From: Paraburkholderia rhizosphaerae
Lineage (GTDB): Bacteria; Pseudomonadota; Gammaproteobacteria; Burkholderiales; Burkholderiaceae
DNA: 64,000 bases
Assembly (NCBI RefSeq): GCF_004366595.1
Contig: NZ_SORE01000003.1
Span: 186,001-250,000 of the forward strand
Direction of reading: 5' to 3'
The notes below the pieces were generated by a model. That model made no database searches and was not told the origin of the DNA. It saw only the letters and a list, made by a program, of their open reading frames with translations. Each line of letters starts with the position of its first letter. Positions within the stretch are counted from its first letter, which is position 1. Made by a program: the position numbers and the translations under genes. Positions 45,658 through 54,373 of the stretch are shown piece after piece.

Positions 45658-47157
45658 TTAGAAATCTTGTGGCGTCGGGTACGCACCCTGCTCGCCCGTC
45701 GCCGGCCGCGCACCGCGCGCAACAAAACGGCCGGCGCGTTCGCCGGTCGGCGCGCCACCGCGATACGACAGCACGCCGTTCACCCACACCGCGTCAATGC
45801 CGGCAGCGGCTTGCTGCGGCGTGTCGAAAGTCGCGACATCGCGCACCCGCGCCGGATCGAACAACACCAGATCGGCGTGATAGCCGATGTGCACCTCGCC
45901 TCGCTGCGTCAACCCGAAGCGGCGCGCCGACAGGCTCGTCATTTTGCGCACTGCTTCTTCAAGCGAAATCAATTGCTGGTCGCGCGCATAGTGGCCCAGC
46001 ACGCGCGGAAACGCGCCCCACAAGCGCGGATGCGGTAGCGGATCGTTTGGCAGGCCGTCCGAGCCGATCATCGTGGCCGGGTGCGACAGAATGCGCCGCA
46101 CATCGTCTTCGGACATGTTGTGATACACCGCGCCCGCCGGCTGCAGGCGCTGCGCCGCTTGCTGCTGCGTCACGCCCCATTGGTTCGCGATGTCCTTGAT
46201 CAGCTTGCCGGCCATCTCCGGATGCGGCGTCGACCAGGTAATCGTGATGTCGATATCGCCGCTCACCTGCTTCAGATCGAGCGTCGACGAGCTGCGGCTA
46301 TACGGATAGCAGTCGCAGCCGATCGGGTGCATGCGCCGCGCGCGTTCCAGCGATTCGAGCACTTCGCCGCTGCGCCCCCAATTACCCGGCCCCGCGCACT
46401 TCAGGTGCGAAATCACGACCGGCACGCGCGCATGGCGGCCGATCCGGTACGCCTCGTCCATCGCATCGAGGATCGCATCGAACTCGGTGCGCATGTGCGT
46501 GGTGTACAGCGCGCCCGCGATAGCCAGCGGCTCCGCGAGCGCCATCACTTCCTCGGTCGGCGCGGCAAACGCCGAGCCGTATGCAAGCCCTGAGCTGAGC
46601 CCGAGCGCGCCGTGCTCCAACGCTTCGGTCAATTGCGTGCGCATCTGCTCGATCTCCTGCGCGCTCGCCGCACGATCGAGCCGGTCCATATGGTTGTTGC
46701 GCAGCGCCGTATGGCCAATCAGCGCGGCGACATTGACCGCCGGCTGCGCGGCATTGACCGCATCGACATACGCGGCGAACGTCGGGTAGCTGAACGCATC
46801 GCGCGCGCCGAGCAGATTCATCGGATCGGGCGGATCGCCTTTCAACGTCACCGGCGATGCGCTGATCCCACAGTTGCCGACGATCACCGTCGTCACGCCT
46901 TGCGAGATCTTCGGCAACATTTGCGGCGCGCGGATCACATGCGTGTCGTCGTGCGTGTGGACGTCGATAAAGCCCGGCGCGAGCGCGCGGCCGCTCGCGT
47001 CGATCACCTCTTCAGCCAGCCAGTTCGACAGGTTGCCGATCGCGGCAATGCGCCCATTGCGCAGCGCGACGTCGCGTTCGACCGGCGGCGCGCCGGTGCC
47101 GTCGTAGAGCTGCGCGCCGACGATCAGCGTATCCGCCGCTTCCGGATGAGAGTGCAT
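45658..47157 (-). CDS. N-acyl-D-amino-acid deacylase (amidohydrolase superfamily)
   Basis: 499 residues. Amidohydrolase metal ligands: FIDVHTHDDTHVI near residue 70, VGNCGISASPVT with the bridging Cys typical of D-aminoacylases, TTHMRTEFDAILDA, VISHLKCAGPGNWG and GSDGLPNDPLPHPR. The C-terminal GYHADLVLFDPARVRDVATF is the usual closing beta-sandwich. It hydrolyses N-acyl-D-amino acids to the free D-amino acid. A strong AGGAG ribosome-binding site sits within the end of the rpiR-type regulator gene, whose stop is only 3 bp away, so the two are coupled. Followed by the RidA gene. Confidence 0.93.
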   Translation of the reverse strand: MHSHPEAADTLIVGAQLYDGTGAPPVERDVALRNGRIAAIGNLSNWLAEEVIDASGRALAPGFIDVHTHDDTHVIRAPQMLPKISQGVTTVIVGNCGISASPVTLKGDPPDPMNLLGARDAFSYPTFAAYVDAVNAAQPAVNVAALIGHTALRNNHMDRLDRAASAQEIEQMRTQLTEALEHGALGLSSGLAYGSAFAAPTEEVMALAEPLAIAGALYTTHMRTEFDAILDAMDEAYRIGRHARVPVVISHLKCAGPGNWGRSGEVLESLERARRMHPIGCDCYPYSRSSSTLDLKQVSGDIDITITWSTPHPEMAGKLIKDIANQWGVTQQQAAQRLQPAGAVYHNMSEDDVRRILSHPATMIGSDGLPNDPLPHPRLWGAFPRVLGHYARDQQLISLEEAVRKMTSLSARRFGLTQRGEVHIGYHADLVLFDPARVRDVATFDTPQQAAAGIDAVWVNGVLSYRGGAPTGERAGRFVARGARPATGEQGAYPTPQDF

Positions 47158-47160
47158 GGA

Positions 47161-48051
47161 TCAATCTCCTAGTGGTTGACGGCTGCCACCGCCGCGATGC
47201 GCGTCGAGCGCGTGTTTCATACGGCGCAGCAACTCGCGGCTTTCATCGCCCTGACTGACCGCGAGCTCGGTGACGAGCACATCGAGCGCCATCAGCATCG
47301 CGTAACGCGATGACGAAGGCTTGTAGATGAAATCGGTTTCGAATGCGACGATCGGAATCAGCCAGTCCGCGAGCTTCGCGAGCGGCGACGCAGGCGCCGT
47401 CAGCGCGATCAGCGTCGCGCCGTAACTGCGTGCGAGCCGGCAACTATCGATCATTTCCGGTACGCGCCCGGTGGTCGATAGCGCGATCACGACACAATCG
47501 CGTGATACCGTGCTGGCGACCATCCGCTGCAGCAGGCCGTCCTGATACGTCGCAACCGGGCGCCCAAGACGCACCAGTCTGAAGCGCATTTCGTCGGCGA
47601 GGGCGGTGGAACCGCCGCCCATTCCATACACGTAGATCATCCGCGCGGTGCGCAACGCGGCGGCTGCGTCCGCGAGCGGCGCTTGCAGCAGTAGTTGATG
47701 GTTGTGCGTGAGCGCGGTTTGCACTTCATCGAATACGCGTGTCGCGATATGCTCGGGCGCGGCATCCTGCGCGCCATGCGACAAAAAGCGTTGCCCGACC
47801 GCCGCCGCCTGGGCGAGCCTGAGTTTAAGCTCCCGCACATCGCGACAGCCGACCGCTTTTGCGAATCGCGTGACGGTCGCGATGCTGACGTCCGCGCGCT
47901 GCGCGATCTCACCGATGCTCGCGTGCGATGCGCTCGTCAGGTCGTCGAGAATCAGCGCGGCAACCTTGCGTTCGGCTGAACGCAACTCGGGTGCGCATTC
48001 GGCGATGCGCGCGACAATATCGAATGCGAGCGGTTCGGCGCTGGAGTTCAT
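47161..48051 (-). CDS. RpiR-family transcriptional regulator (HTH-SIS)
   Basis: 296 residues. N-terminal RpiR helix-turn-helix (ELRSAERKVAALILDDLTSA, IGEIAQRADVSIATVTRFAK) and a C-terminal SIS sugar/amino-sugar-binding domain from about residue 130 (ARMIYVYGMGGGSTALADEM, VVIALSTTGRVPEMIDSCRL, GATLIALTAPASPLAKLAD). Likely the local regulator of the D-amino-acid genes: it leads the operon with the deacylase and RidA and is divergent from the D-serine dehydratase-like gene. The effector could be an N-acyl amino acid or amino sugar; not readable. Confidence 0.9.
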   Translation of the reverse strand: MNSSAEPLAFDIVARIAECAPELRSAERKVAALILDDLTSASHASIGEIAQRADVSIATVTRFAKAVGCRDVRELKLRLAQAAAVGQRFLSHGAQDAAPEHIATRVFDEVQTALTHNHQLLLQAPLADAAAALRTARMIYVYGMGGGSTALADEMRFRLVRLGRPVATYQDGLLQRMVASTVSRDCVVIALSTTGRVPEMIDSCRLARSYGATLIALTAPASPLAKLADWLIPIVAFETDFIYKPSSSRYAMLMALDVLVTELAVSQGDESRELLRRMKHALDAHRGGGSRQPLGD

Positions 48052-48172
48052 TGAAGTTCGCCAGGAGCGGCGCAGGCGGTGACAGGAACGGCGCGTTTCA
48101 TTGTGCCGCAGCGGTTGTACCGGACACTGGTAATAAATAACATTTCGTTGAGCATCGTACTTTCGGTAACAT

Positions 48173-48184
48173 GTTGAAGTCAAC
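48173..48184. promoter_or_regulatory. Short perfect inverted repeat in the divergent RpiR / DSD promoter region
   Basis: GTTGA-AG-TCAAC, 37 bp upstream of the D-serine dehydratase-like start, within a 169-bp divergent intergenic region that also contains TTTCG twice (48143 and 48161). It is a candidate RpiR or RNA-polymerase-interfering site; RpiR operators are variable, so this is tentative. Confidence 0.35.
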
Positions 48185-48220
48185 TTTGTGGCGATACCCC
48201 ACACGACGGAGTAGCACGTA

Positions 48221-49498
48221 ATGAAAGTTACAAACTATCAGGGCCCGACGATCGATCCGTTCAGCAAGGGGCTCGGCAATGTCCCGGGGACCAGCATCCA
48301 GCTGACCGACGCGGGCCGCCTCGAATGGAATCTGCTCGACGAAGACGTGAGCCTGCCGGCCGCGGTGCTGTACGCGGATCGCATCGAGCACAACCTGAAG
48401 TGGATGCAGGCGTTCGTCGCGCAGTACGGTGTGAAGCTCGCGCCGCACGGCAAAACCACGATGGCGCCGCAACTGTTTCGCCGGCAGATCGAAACCGGCG
48501 CATGGGGCATCACGCTGGCCACCGCGCACCAGGTGCGCGCCGCGTACCACGGCGGCGTATCGCGCGTGCTGATGGCCAATCAGCTGGTCGGCAAGCACAA
48601 CATGCTGATGGTCGCCGAACTGCTGAGCGATCCGGACTTCGAGTTCTACTGTCTGGTCGATTCCGTTGCGAATGTCGAGCAACTCGGCAAGTTGTTTGGT
48701 TCACTGCGCAAAGAGTTGAATGTGCTGATCGAGCTGGGCGTACCGGGCGGCCGCACCGGCGTGCGCGATGCGGCACAGCTGAACGCGGTGCTCGATGCGG
48801 TAGCACGCTATCCGGACTCACTGCAGCTTGCGGGCATCGAACTTTATGAAGGCATCTTGAAGGAAGAGCAGCACGTGCGCGCGTTCCTGCGCGGCGCGGT
48901 CGCGACCACACGCGCGCTGCTCGACGCGGGCCGCTTCGCGCGCACGCCGGCTATTCTGTCTGGCGCGGGCTCCGCGTGGTACGACGTGGTCGCCGAAGAG
49001 TTCGCGCAGACCGCCGATGCCAGCCGGATCGAAATCGTGCTGCGTCCCGGTTGCTATCTGACGCACGATGTCGGTGTCTATCGCAAAGCGCAAACCGACA
49101 TCTTCGCGCGCAATCCGGTGGCGAAGAAAATGGGCGAAGGGCTGTTGCCGGCGTTGCAGTTGTGGGCGTATGTGCAATCCATTCCCGAGCCGGATCGCGC
49201 GATCATCGGCTTCGGCAAGCGTGACGCGGCGTTCGATTCCGGCCTGCCGGAACCGGCGCGCCACTATCGGCCAGGCAATCCGGCGCCGCGCGACGTTGCG
49301 GCAAGCGAAGGATGGGAAGTGTTCGGCCTGATGGATCAACACGCTTACATGCGGATTCCAGCCGGAGCCGATCTGAAAGTCGGCGATATGATTGCGTTCG
49401 ACATCTCGCATCCGTGCCTGACTTTCGACAAATGGCGACAGCTGCTGGTCGTCGACCCTTCATATCGCGTGACCGAAGTGATCGAGACGTTTTTCTGA
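48221..49498 (+). CDS. D-serine dehydratase-like PLP enzyme (DSD1/alanine-racemase fold type III)
   Basis: 425 residues. VSLPAAVLYADRIEHNLKWM and LAPHGKTTMAPQLFRRQIE place the PLP lysine; LIELGVPGGRTGVRD and ILSGAGSAWYD are further cofactor loops. The C-terminal domain (MDQHAYMRIPAGADLKVGDM, AFDISHPCLTFDKWRQLLVV) carries the His/Cys region that binds zinc in DSD-type enzymes. Members act as D-serine or 3-hydroxy-D-aspartate dehydratases, D-threonine aldolases or amino-acid deaminases. Opposite the deacylase operon, it would consume the D-amino acid released there. RBS is GGAG about 10 bp before the ATG. A strong terminator follows. Confidence 0.85.
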   Translation: MKVTNYQGPTIDPFSKGLGNVPGTSIQLTDAGRLEWNLLDEDVSLPAAVLYADRIEHNLKWMQAFVAQYGVKLAPHGKTTMAPQLFRRQIETGAWGITLATAHQVRAAYHGGVSRVLMANQLVGKHNMLMVAELLSDPDFEFYCLVDSVANVEQLGKLFGSLRKELNVLIELGVPGGRTGVRDAAQLNAVLDAVARYPDSLQLAGIELYEGILKEEQHVRAFLRGAVATTRALLDAGRFARTPAILSGAGSAWYDVVAEEFAQTADASRIEIVLRPGCYLTHDVGVYRKAQTDIFARNPVAKKMGEGLLPALQLWAYVQSIPEPDRAIIGFGKRDAAFDSGLPEPARHYRPGNPAPRDVAASEGWEVFGLMDQHAYMRIPAGADLKVGDMIAFDISHPCLTFDKWRQLLVVDPSYRVTEVIETFF

Positions 49499-49514
49499 AG
49501 CGGGTTCAATGGCA

Positions 49515-49549
49515 AAACGGCGGCAAGCGATTGCCGCCGTTTGTTTTTT
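49515..49549 (+). terminator. Rho-independent terminator of the D-serine dehydratase-like gene
   Basis: A perfect 12-bp stem (49515-49526 with 49531-49542), tetraloop GCGA, then G and six T. It starts 17 bp past the stop codon. Confidence 0.9.
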
Positions 49550-49619
49550 CGAGCCACGTTGTCAGGTCGTCAACTGGCGCGGGCGCTTCGTGATCCAGCC
49601 TCGCGCATCTTTCAGCACA

Positions 49620-50084
49620 TCAACGCTGCGCTGCTGCGTCGCGCGCCGGCAACCCCGCCGCGACTTCGGCGATGCGCGCTTCGAGCATGCCCAGCGCGTT
49701 CGACAACGCTTCGAGCGCATCCTCCGGCAAACCCGCCATCGTGTCGTGCAGAAACGCATTGCGGCTCGGCAGACTCGCTTCGATGGCTGAGCGGCCTTCG
49801 CCGGTGAGCCGGACGTTCGTCACGCGGTTATCGCGTTCGTCCATGCTGCGCTCGATCCACCCGAGTACTTCCAGCGACTTCAACTGCCGCGTGAGCGCGC
49901 CCGGATCGACGCGCAAGCGCTCGACCAGACGCTTCTGCGACGACTCGCCGTCCTGCTCGTACAACGCGAGCATGATCCGCCAGCGCGGCATCGGATGGCC
50001 GACTTGCGCCTCGAACGCCGACATGAACGCGCGGTACGTGCGGCCAAACTGATGAAGGATCGCGATCCGGTCCTGTTCTTCCAT
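49620..50084 (-). CDS. MarR-family transcriptional regulator
   Basis: 154 residues with the winged-helix core MPRWRIMLALYEQDGESSQK, LVERLRVDPGALTRQLKSLE and the wing IERSMDERDNRVTNVRLTGE. Such regulators usually repress a neighbouring efflux pump until a phenolic or similar ligand binds. Here the MFS pump gene lies 55 bp upstream on the same strand, so the repressor is the second cistron, and a palindrome just before the pump start is the obvious operator. Confidence 0.93.
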   Translation of the reverse strand: MEEQDRIAILHQFGRTYRAFMSAFEAQVGHPMPRWRIMLALYEQDGESSQKRLVERLRVDPGALTRQLKSLEVLGWIERSMDERDNRVTNVRLTGEGRSAIEASLPSRNAFLHDTMAGLPEDALEALSNALGMLEARIAEVAAGLPARDAAAQR

Positions 50085-50139
50085 GGGGTTGTTATCCCGC
50101 CCTACGTTTCAGTCAATGATTCGAACAACGCGCAGTCTA

Positions 50140-51735
50140 TCAATCCGCGGCGACGGTGGGTTCGAGTTTTCGCGTTAGCCTGACCGGCGGCACGCTGCGG
50201 GTCCGCCAGATCGACACGAGCGCAACCACCGTCGCGATCGCAAGGCCCAGATGGATCGCGCCGACCAGCGACGTGCGCGCCGCTTCCAGCAAGACCGCAC
50301 CGTCATGGCCCGCGCGCGTCAGCTGATCGAGCAAATTCGCCTGTGCGGCGCGATCGATCAGGATCTGCGGGTCACCGAGGTTGCTGTACCAGTGACTCGC
50401 GTGATCGCGTTCGAGCGCATGGCGCACGGCTCTCGAATACATCTGCGTGACCAGCGTGCCGGTGATCGCGGTGCCTAGCATCCCGCCGATCATCCGCAAC
50501 GACTGCAATAGCGCGGTCGCAATGCCGAAGTGCTCGCGACCCGCCGTCTGCTGCGCGAAGATCGTCAGGTTCGGCAGCACGAAGCCCAGACCCAGACCGG
50601 CGAGCATCATCAACGTCATCAGCAGCCCGCGCGGCATCGTGCGCGTCGAGATCGCCGCGCCGAGACACGCGAGCGCCAACAGAGCAAAGCCTACATACAG
50701 CATCAGATTCGGATTGCGCACACGCGAAACGACTCGCCCATTGGCGATGCTACCGATTGTGATGAACACGACCAGCGGTGTGATCACAAGCCCCGCTTCG
50801 TTCGGCGACATGCCGAAGCCGCCCTGGAACAGCAGCGGCGCGTAAAACAGGATCGAGAACATCGCGAAGCCGGCCAGTACCGCAAGCACGAAAAGCGCGT
50901 TGAGACTGCGGTTCTGGAACATGTCGGCGGGAAGAATCGCTTGCGGGAAGCGCTTCTCCCATTGCCACAGCGCATACGAGGACGCGACGCTGAGTGCGAG
51001 CAGCGCGACGGCCGACGCGCTGAAGCCGTGCTTCGACAGCGTCTCGACAAACAATTGCAAGCTGCCGAGCGCGAGCGCGATCAGCAATGCGCCCGGCCAG
51101 TCGAGCCGCATCTTGCCTTTATGCGCGACATGTCGAAGATGCGGCAGATAGCGCCACACGAAGAACAGCGAAACCAGGCCGACCGGCAAGTTCACGTAAA
51201 ACACCGAACGCCAGCCGCAATACTGCGTAAGGAAACCGCCAAGCGATGGCCCGACTGCGTTCGCAATGCCGAACGCGGTGCTCATCAGCACTTGCCAGCG
51301 CAAACGCACGACCGAATCGGGAAAGAGGTCTGGAATGCATGCGAATGCGGTGCCGACCAGCATGCCGCCGCCAATGCCCTGCAAACCGCGCGCGATGACG
51401 AGAAACAGCATGCTGTTCGCCGCGCCGCACAGCACGGATGCGCCGGTGAACACGACGATCGACGCGATCACGAACGGCTTGCGCCCGTAATAATCGCCAA
51501 GACGGCCGAAGATCGGCACGGTAATCACCGAAGTCAGCAGATACGCGGTCGCGACCCACGCGTACAGTTCGAAGCCTCGCAACTCCGCGACGATAGTCGG
51601 TAGCGCGGTGCCGACCACGGTCTGATCGAGCGCGACCAGCATCGAAACGAAGGAGATGCCGAGCATCGCCAGCAGCGACTCCCGGAACGGTAAAACTTGC
51701 CCACTCGAATGGTGAGCGGCGGTGTGGACAGCCAT
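50140..51735 (-). CDS. DHA2-type MFS multidrug efflux transporter (14 helices)
   Basis: 531 residues with about 14 hydrophobic helices. LVALDQTVVGTALPTIVAEL is the DHA2 helix-1 motif with its proton-coupling Asp, GRLGDYYGRKPFVIAS is motif A, and GLQGIGGGMLVGTAFACIPD and GWRSVFYVNLPVGLVSLFF mark later conserved regions. It exports drugs or small toxic molecules across the inner membrane. No membrane-fusion protein gene accompanies it. Followed by a MarR regulator gene in the same direction. Confidence 0.93.
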   Translation of the reverse strand: MAVHTAAHHSSGQVLPFRESLLAMLGISFVSMLVALDQTVVGTALPTIVAELRGFELYAWVATAYLLTSVITVPIFGRLGDYYGRKPFVIASIVVFTGASVLCGAANSMLFLVIARGLQGIGGGMLVGTAFACIPDLFPDSVVRLRWQVLMSTAFGIANAVGPSLGGFLTQYCGWRSVFYVNLPVGLVSLFFVWRYLPHLRHVAHKGKMRLDWPGALLIALALGSLQLFVETLSKHGFSASAVALLALSVASSYALWQWEKRFPQAILPADMFQNRSLNALFVLAVLAGFAMFSILFYAPLLFQGGFGMSPNEAGLVITPLVVFITIGSIANGRVVSRVRNPNLMLYVGFALLALACLGAAISTRTMPRGLLMTLMMLAGLGLGFVLPNLTIFAQQTAGREHFGIATALLQSLRMIGGMLGTAITGTLVTQMYSRAVRHALERDHASHWYSNLGDPQILIDRAAQANLLDQLTRAGHDGAVLLEAARTSLVGAIHLGLAIATVVALVSIWRTRSVPPVRLTRKLEPTVAAD

Positions 51736-51751
51736 TTTTGTTGGCGCAACA

Positions 51752-51765
51752 GTTGACGAGTCAAC
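51752..51765. promoter_or_regulatory. Perfect 14-bp palindrome before the efflux gene, candidate MarR operator
   Basis: GTTGAC-GA-GTCAAC lies 17 bp upstream of the MFS start codon, with a second, shorter GTTG-N3-CAAC repeat (51740-51750) beside it. Length and spacing fit a MarR-type dimer site. Confidence 0.5.
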
Positions 51766-51881
51766 GATACGGAATCATACCATGCCGAAGGGCTCTAACC
51801 TTGCTGCAACCCGCCGATGTCGCAACACGGATATGACACCAGCCGTCATTTACCTGTCTTGAGTCGTGTTTGAGGAGTTTC

Positions 51882-52715
51882 ATGGACCCGATTTCGTCTG
51901 AAGAAGTCACGCTGTCGCCCGACGAGCTGAACGCATTAAGGCGCGCGAAGCAGGAACTCGAAAGCCCGGCGCTGACGATGAAGCTGGCGAGCATCGTCGG
52001 CGCGCCGCTCGAAAAGCTGATCGCGCGGATGCCCGGCGCGGCGAATGAAAAGGTGAATGACGCGACGCAAGCGGCGTTGCGCAAGTGCCTGCAAATCGCA
52101 CTGCGTACGTTGGGCCGCGCGGCGCCGCTCGCGACAAACGACAAGCCGAGCAATCTGCTGCACAAGTTCGCGGTCGCGACGACCGGCGCCGCGGGCGGCG
52201 CATTCGGCCTGCTCGCGTTACCGGTCGAACTGCCGGTCACGACGACGCTGATGTTCCGCTCGATCTGCGATATCGCGCGCAGCGAAGGCGAAGATCTCGC
52301 GTCGATCGACACCCAGCTGCAATGCCTGACCGTGCTTGGCATGGGCGGTACATCGAAAGCCGACGACGATGCCGACTACGGTTACTTCATCATGCGCGGC
52401 GCGCTCGCGCAGGCGGTGTCGAAAGCATCGTCGGAGATTGCGGCGAAGGGGTTCACGTCACATGGATCGGCGGCGTTGCTGCGTCTGTTGAGCACGATTG
52501 CGTCGCGCTTTTCAGTACAGGTCAGCGAGCAGGTCGCGGCCAAATCGATTCCGGCGATCGGCGCGGTGCTCGGCGCGATGGTCAATACCGTGTTCATGGA
52601 TCACTTTCAGCAGGTCGCTCACGGTCATTTCACCGTGCGACGTCTCGAGCGGCGCTATGGCACAGACGCGGTGCAGGCTGCCTATCTGGCAATCGATGTC
52701 GTGCTCGATCGCTGA
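51882..52715 (+). CDS. EcsC-family protein
   Basis: 277 residues. LHKFAVATTGAAGGAFGLLA, LPVELPVTTTLMFRSICDIA and RSEGEDLASIDTQLQCLTVL match the EcsC family, originally named for a Bacillus ABC-transporter gene cluster, with unknown function. It has a short membrane-prone glycine-rich segment but no clear transmembrane helix. ATG 51882 has AGGAG 4 bp upstream. The last 34 bp overlap, on the opposite strand, the end of the alpha/beta hydrolase gene. Confidence 0.85.
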   Translation: MDPISSEEVTLSPDELNALRRAKQELESPALTMKLASIVGAPLEKLIARMPGAANEKVNDATQAALRKCLQIALRTLGRAAPLATNDKPSNLLHKFAVATTGAAGGAFGLLALPVELPVTTTLMFRSICDIARSEGEDLASIDTQLQCLTVLGMGGTSKADDDADYGYFIMRGALAQAVSKASSEIAAKGFTSHGSAALLRLLSTIASRFSVQVSEQVAAKSIPAIGAVLGAMVNTVFMDHFQQVAHGHFTVRRLERRYGTDAVQAAYLAIDVVLDR

Positions 52716-53644
52716 GCGTCGTCGCGTATCGATGTGACGCGCCGCACGAAGTGCGCGGCGTCGTCGAGCGCGTGTCGCGCTTCCGGCAGGAACGGTACCC
52801 ACAACTGCCATGCGTGAGGCATCTTCGTCCATATTTTGACTTCGACCGCGACGCCGGCCTGTATCGCGCGTTCGGCGACGCGTCGTGCGTCGTCGAGCAG
52901 CACTTCGGTGCTGCCCGCCTGGATGAATAACGGCGGCAGGTTTTGCAGGTCCGCATAGAGCGGCGATGCGTACGGATGCGTTGCAGGCGTGTCGCCGAGG
53001 TACAGCTTCGCCGCGCGGGCTATCGAGGCGCCGCAGAACATCGGATCGGCACCGTCGTTCGACATGATCGATGCGCCCGTTGCGGCGAGATCGGTCCACG
53101 GTGAGAACAGCAACGCGCCGGCCGGGAGCGCTTCCCCGGCGTCACGCAATGCGACTAGCGCCGCGAGCGCCAGGCCACCGCCCGCGGAGTCGCCCGCCAG
53201 CACAAGCGATTGCGGCGACGCACCCGCCGCGATCAGACGACGGTATGCGGCAAGCGTATCGTCGAGTGCGCCCGGGAAGCGGTGCTCGGGCGCGCGCCGA
53301 TAGTCGAGCGAGAAGACGCGTGCACCGGTGCGGGTTGCGAGGCCGAACGAGACCGAGCGATGCGTGCGTGGCGAGCAGAAGTAGTAGCCGCCGCCATGTA
53401 GATACAGGATGGTCGGTATGCGCGCCGAACTGGGCGCGTCTTCCGGATCGAGCCACTCACCATGCAGCGGCCAATCGCTTTCCTGATATTGCTCGCGCAA
53501 CTGCCAGCCGCGCGGCACCGGCGGCGACCAGACACGCTTTGAGGTCAATGCCCGCGCATGTTCGGCACTGATCTCCGGGTGCCGCGTTTGGGGCAGATAC
53601 TGCCGGCGTAGGATCCAGCACGCCAACGCGCTTTGCCAGCTCAT
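52682..53644 (-). CDS. Alpha/beta hydrolase, hormone-sensitive-lipase-like esterase
   Basis: 320 residues. Oxyanion motif HGGGYYF in TILYLHGGGYYFCSPRTHRS, nucleophile elbow SLVLAGDSAGGGLALAALV, acid in STEVLLDDARRVAERA and His in KMPHAWQLW. These match the HSL (bacterial esterase group IV) family. It hydrolyses carboxylesters in the cytosol or periplasm; there is no clear signal peptide. The 3' end overlaps the EcsC gene by 34 bp tail-to-tail. Confidence 0.92.
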   Translation of the reverse strand: MSWQSALACWILRRQYLPQTRHPEISAEHARALTSKRVWSPPVPRGWQLREQYQESDWPLHGEWLDPEDAPSSARIPTILYLHGGGYYFCSPRTHRSVSFGLATRTGARVFSLDYRRAPEHRFPGALDDTLAAYRRLIAAGASPQSLVLAGDSAGGGLALAALVALRDAGEALPAGALLFSPWTDLAATGASIMSNDGADPMFCGASIARAAKLYLGDTPATHPYASPLYADLQNLPPLFIQAGSTEVLLDDARRVAERAIQAGVAVEVKIWTKMPHAWQLWVPFLPEARHALDDAAHFVRRVTSIRDDAQRSSTTSIAR

Positions 53645-53725
53645 CGGAACACGCTCCGTCGACGATTATCGTTATATGGTACGTGGGTTCGCGCGTGGGC
53701 AAGCGGCGAACGGACTCGGCCGCCG

Positions 53726-53768
53726 AAAAATAAAAGCCAGCATACGACGGTCGCATGCCGGCCTTTTG
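53726..53768 (-). terminator. Imperfect terminator downstream of the CHRD gene
   Basis: AAAAGCCAGCAT at 53732-53743 pairs imperfectly with ATGCCGGCCTTTT at 53755-53767. On the minus strand it is followed by TTTTATTTTT, a good U tract. Confidence 0.55.
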
Positions 53769-53801
53769 CCGCCGATGGACGGATTCGCTGTCGGCTCAGT
53801 G

Positions 53802-53829
53802 CGCAGGCCTCAGTTCGCAGGCCTCAGTT
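53802..53829. repeat. Two tandem copies of a 14-bp unit at the end of the CHRD gene
   Basis: CGCAGGCCTCAGTT occurs twice head-to-tail and a third partial copy begins at 53830. The TCAGTT of the second copy includes the stop codon of the CHRD gene, so the duplication arose at its 3' end. Confidence 0.75.
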
Positions 53830-54258
53830 CGCGGGCAACACCTGGCCGCGAATTTCACCCATCGGATTCTGCGCGGTATGGACGTTGAAGTACCACTGGC
53901 CGGCCATCAGGTCGGTCACCTGCTGTTCGGTCAGCGTCGCCGAACCTTTGATCGGACTCGGCAGCCCCTTCTTGTCGATTGGGATCACGATGCCCGCGTT
54001 TTGTCCGACCGGCGCGGGGCCATGGAAATGCGCCGCGGTCGCGGGCCCGGACAGACCTTCGTACGTCACCGTCCACCTCAGCGACTGCGTCGCCGTATCG
54101 AAGGTCGCGTCCAGCGCCCCGCGACCATGACTGACACGCGGCGGCACTTCGCTCGACGGCTCGAGATCCGCTTTCAACTCGACGGTATCCGCGAATGCAG
54201 CGCACGAAACCAGCGCGAGCAGCATCGTCGCGATCCTCAACTTACGAATTGCAATCAT
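53824..54258 (-). CDS. Periplasmic CHRD-domain protein
   Basis: 144 residues. A signal peptide (MIAIRKLRIATMLLALVSCA, cleavage after AFA) is followed by a single CHRD (chordin-like) domain: LKADLEPSSEVPPRVSHGRG, LRWTVTYEGLSGPATAAHFH and QWYFNVHTAQNPMGEIRGQV, the last being the family hallmark. Exported; function in bacteria unknown. Isolated single-gene unit with its own terminator. Confidence 0.9.
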   Translation of the reverse strand: MIAIRKLRIATMLLALVSCAAFADTVELKADLEPSSEVPPRVSHGRGALDATFDTATQSLRWTVTYEGLSGPATAAHFHGPAPVGQNAGIVIPIDKKGLPSPIKGSATLTEQQVTDLMAGQWYFNVHTAQNPMGEIRGQVLPAN

Positions 54259-54373
54259 GGGTCACTCCGAATTCCGTATCGGTAGGTTGCGAAACCCATA
54301 CTAGTTGAATTCGAAGACGCGCACATGGCAATGCCGCGGCGCGATCATGGCGTGAAGCGATCGCGGCTACGCG

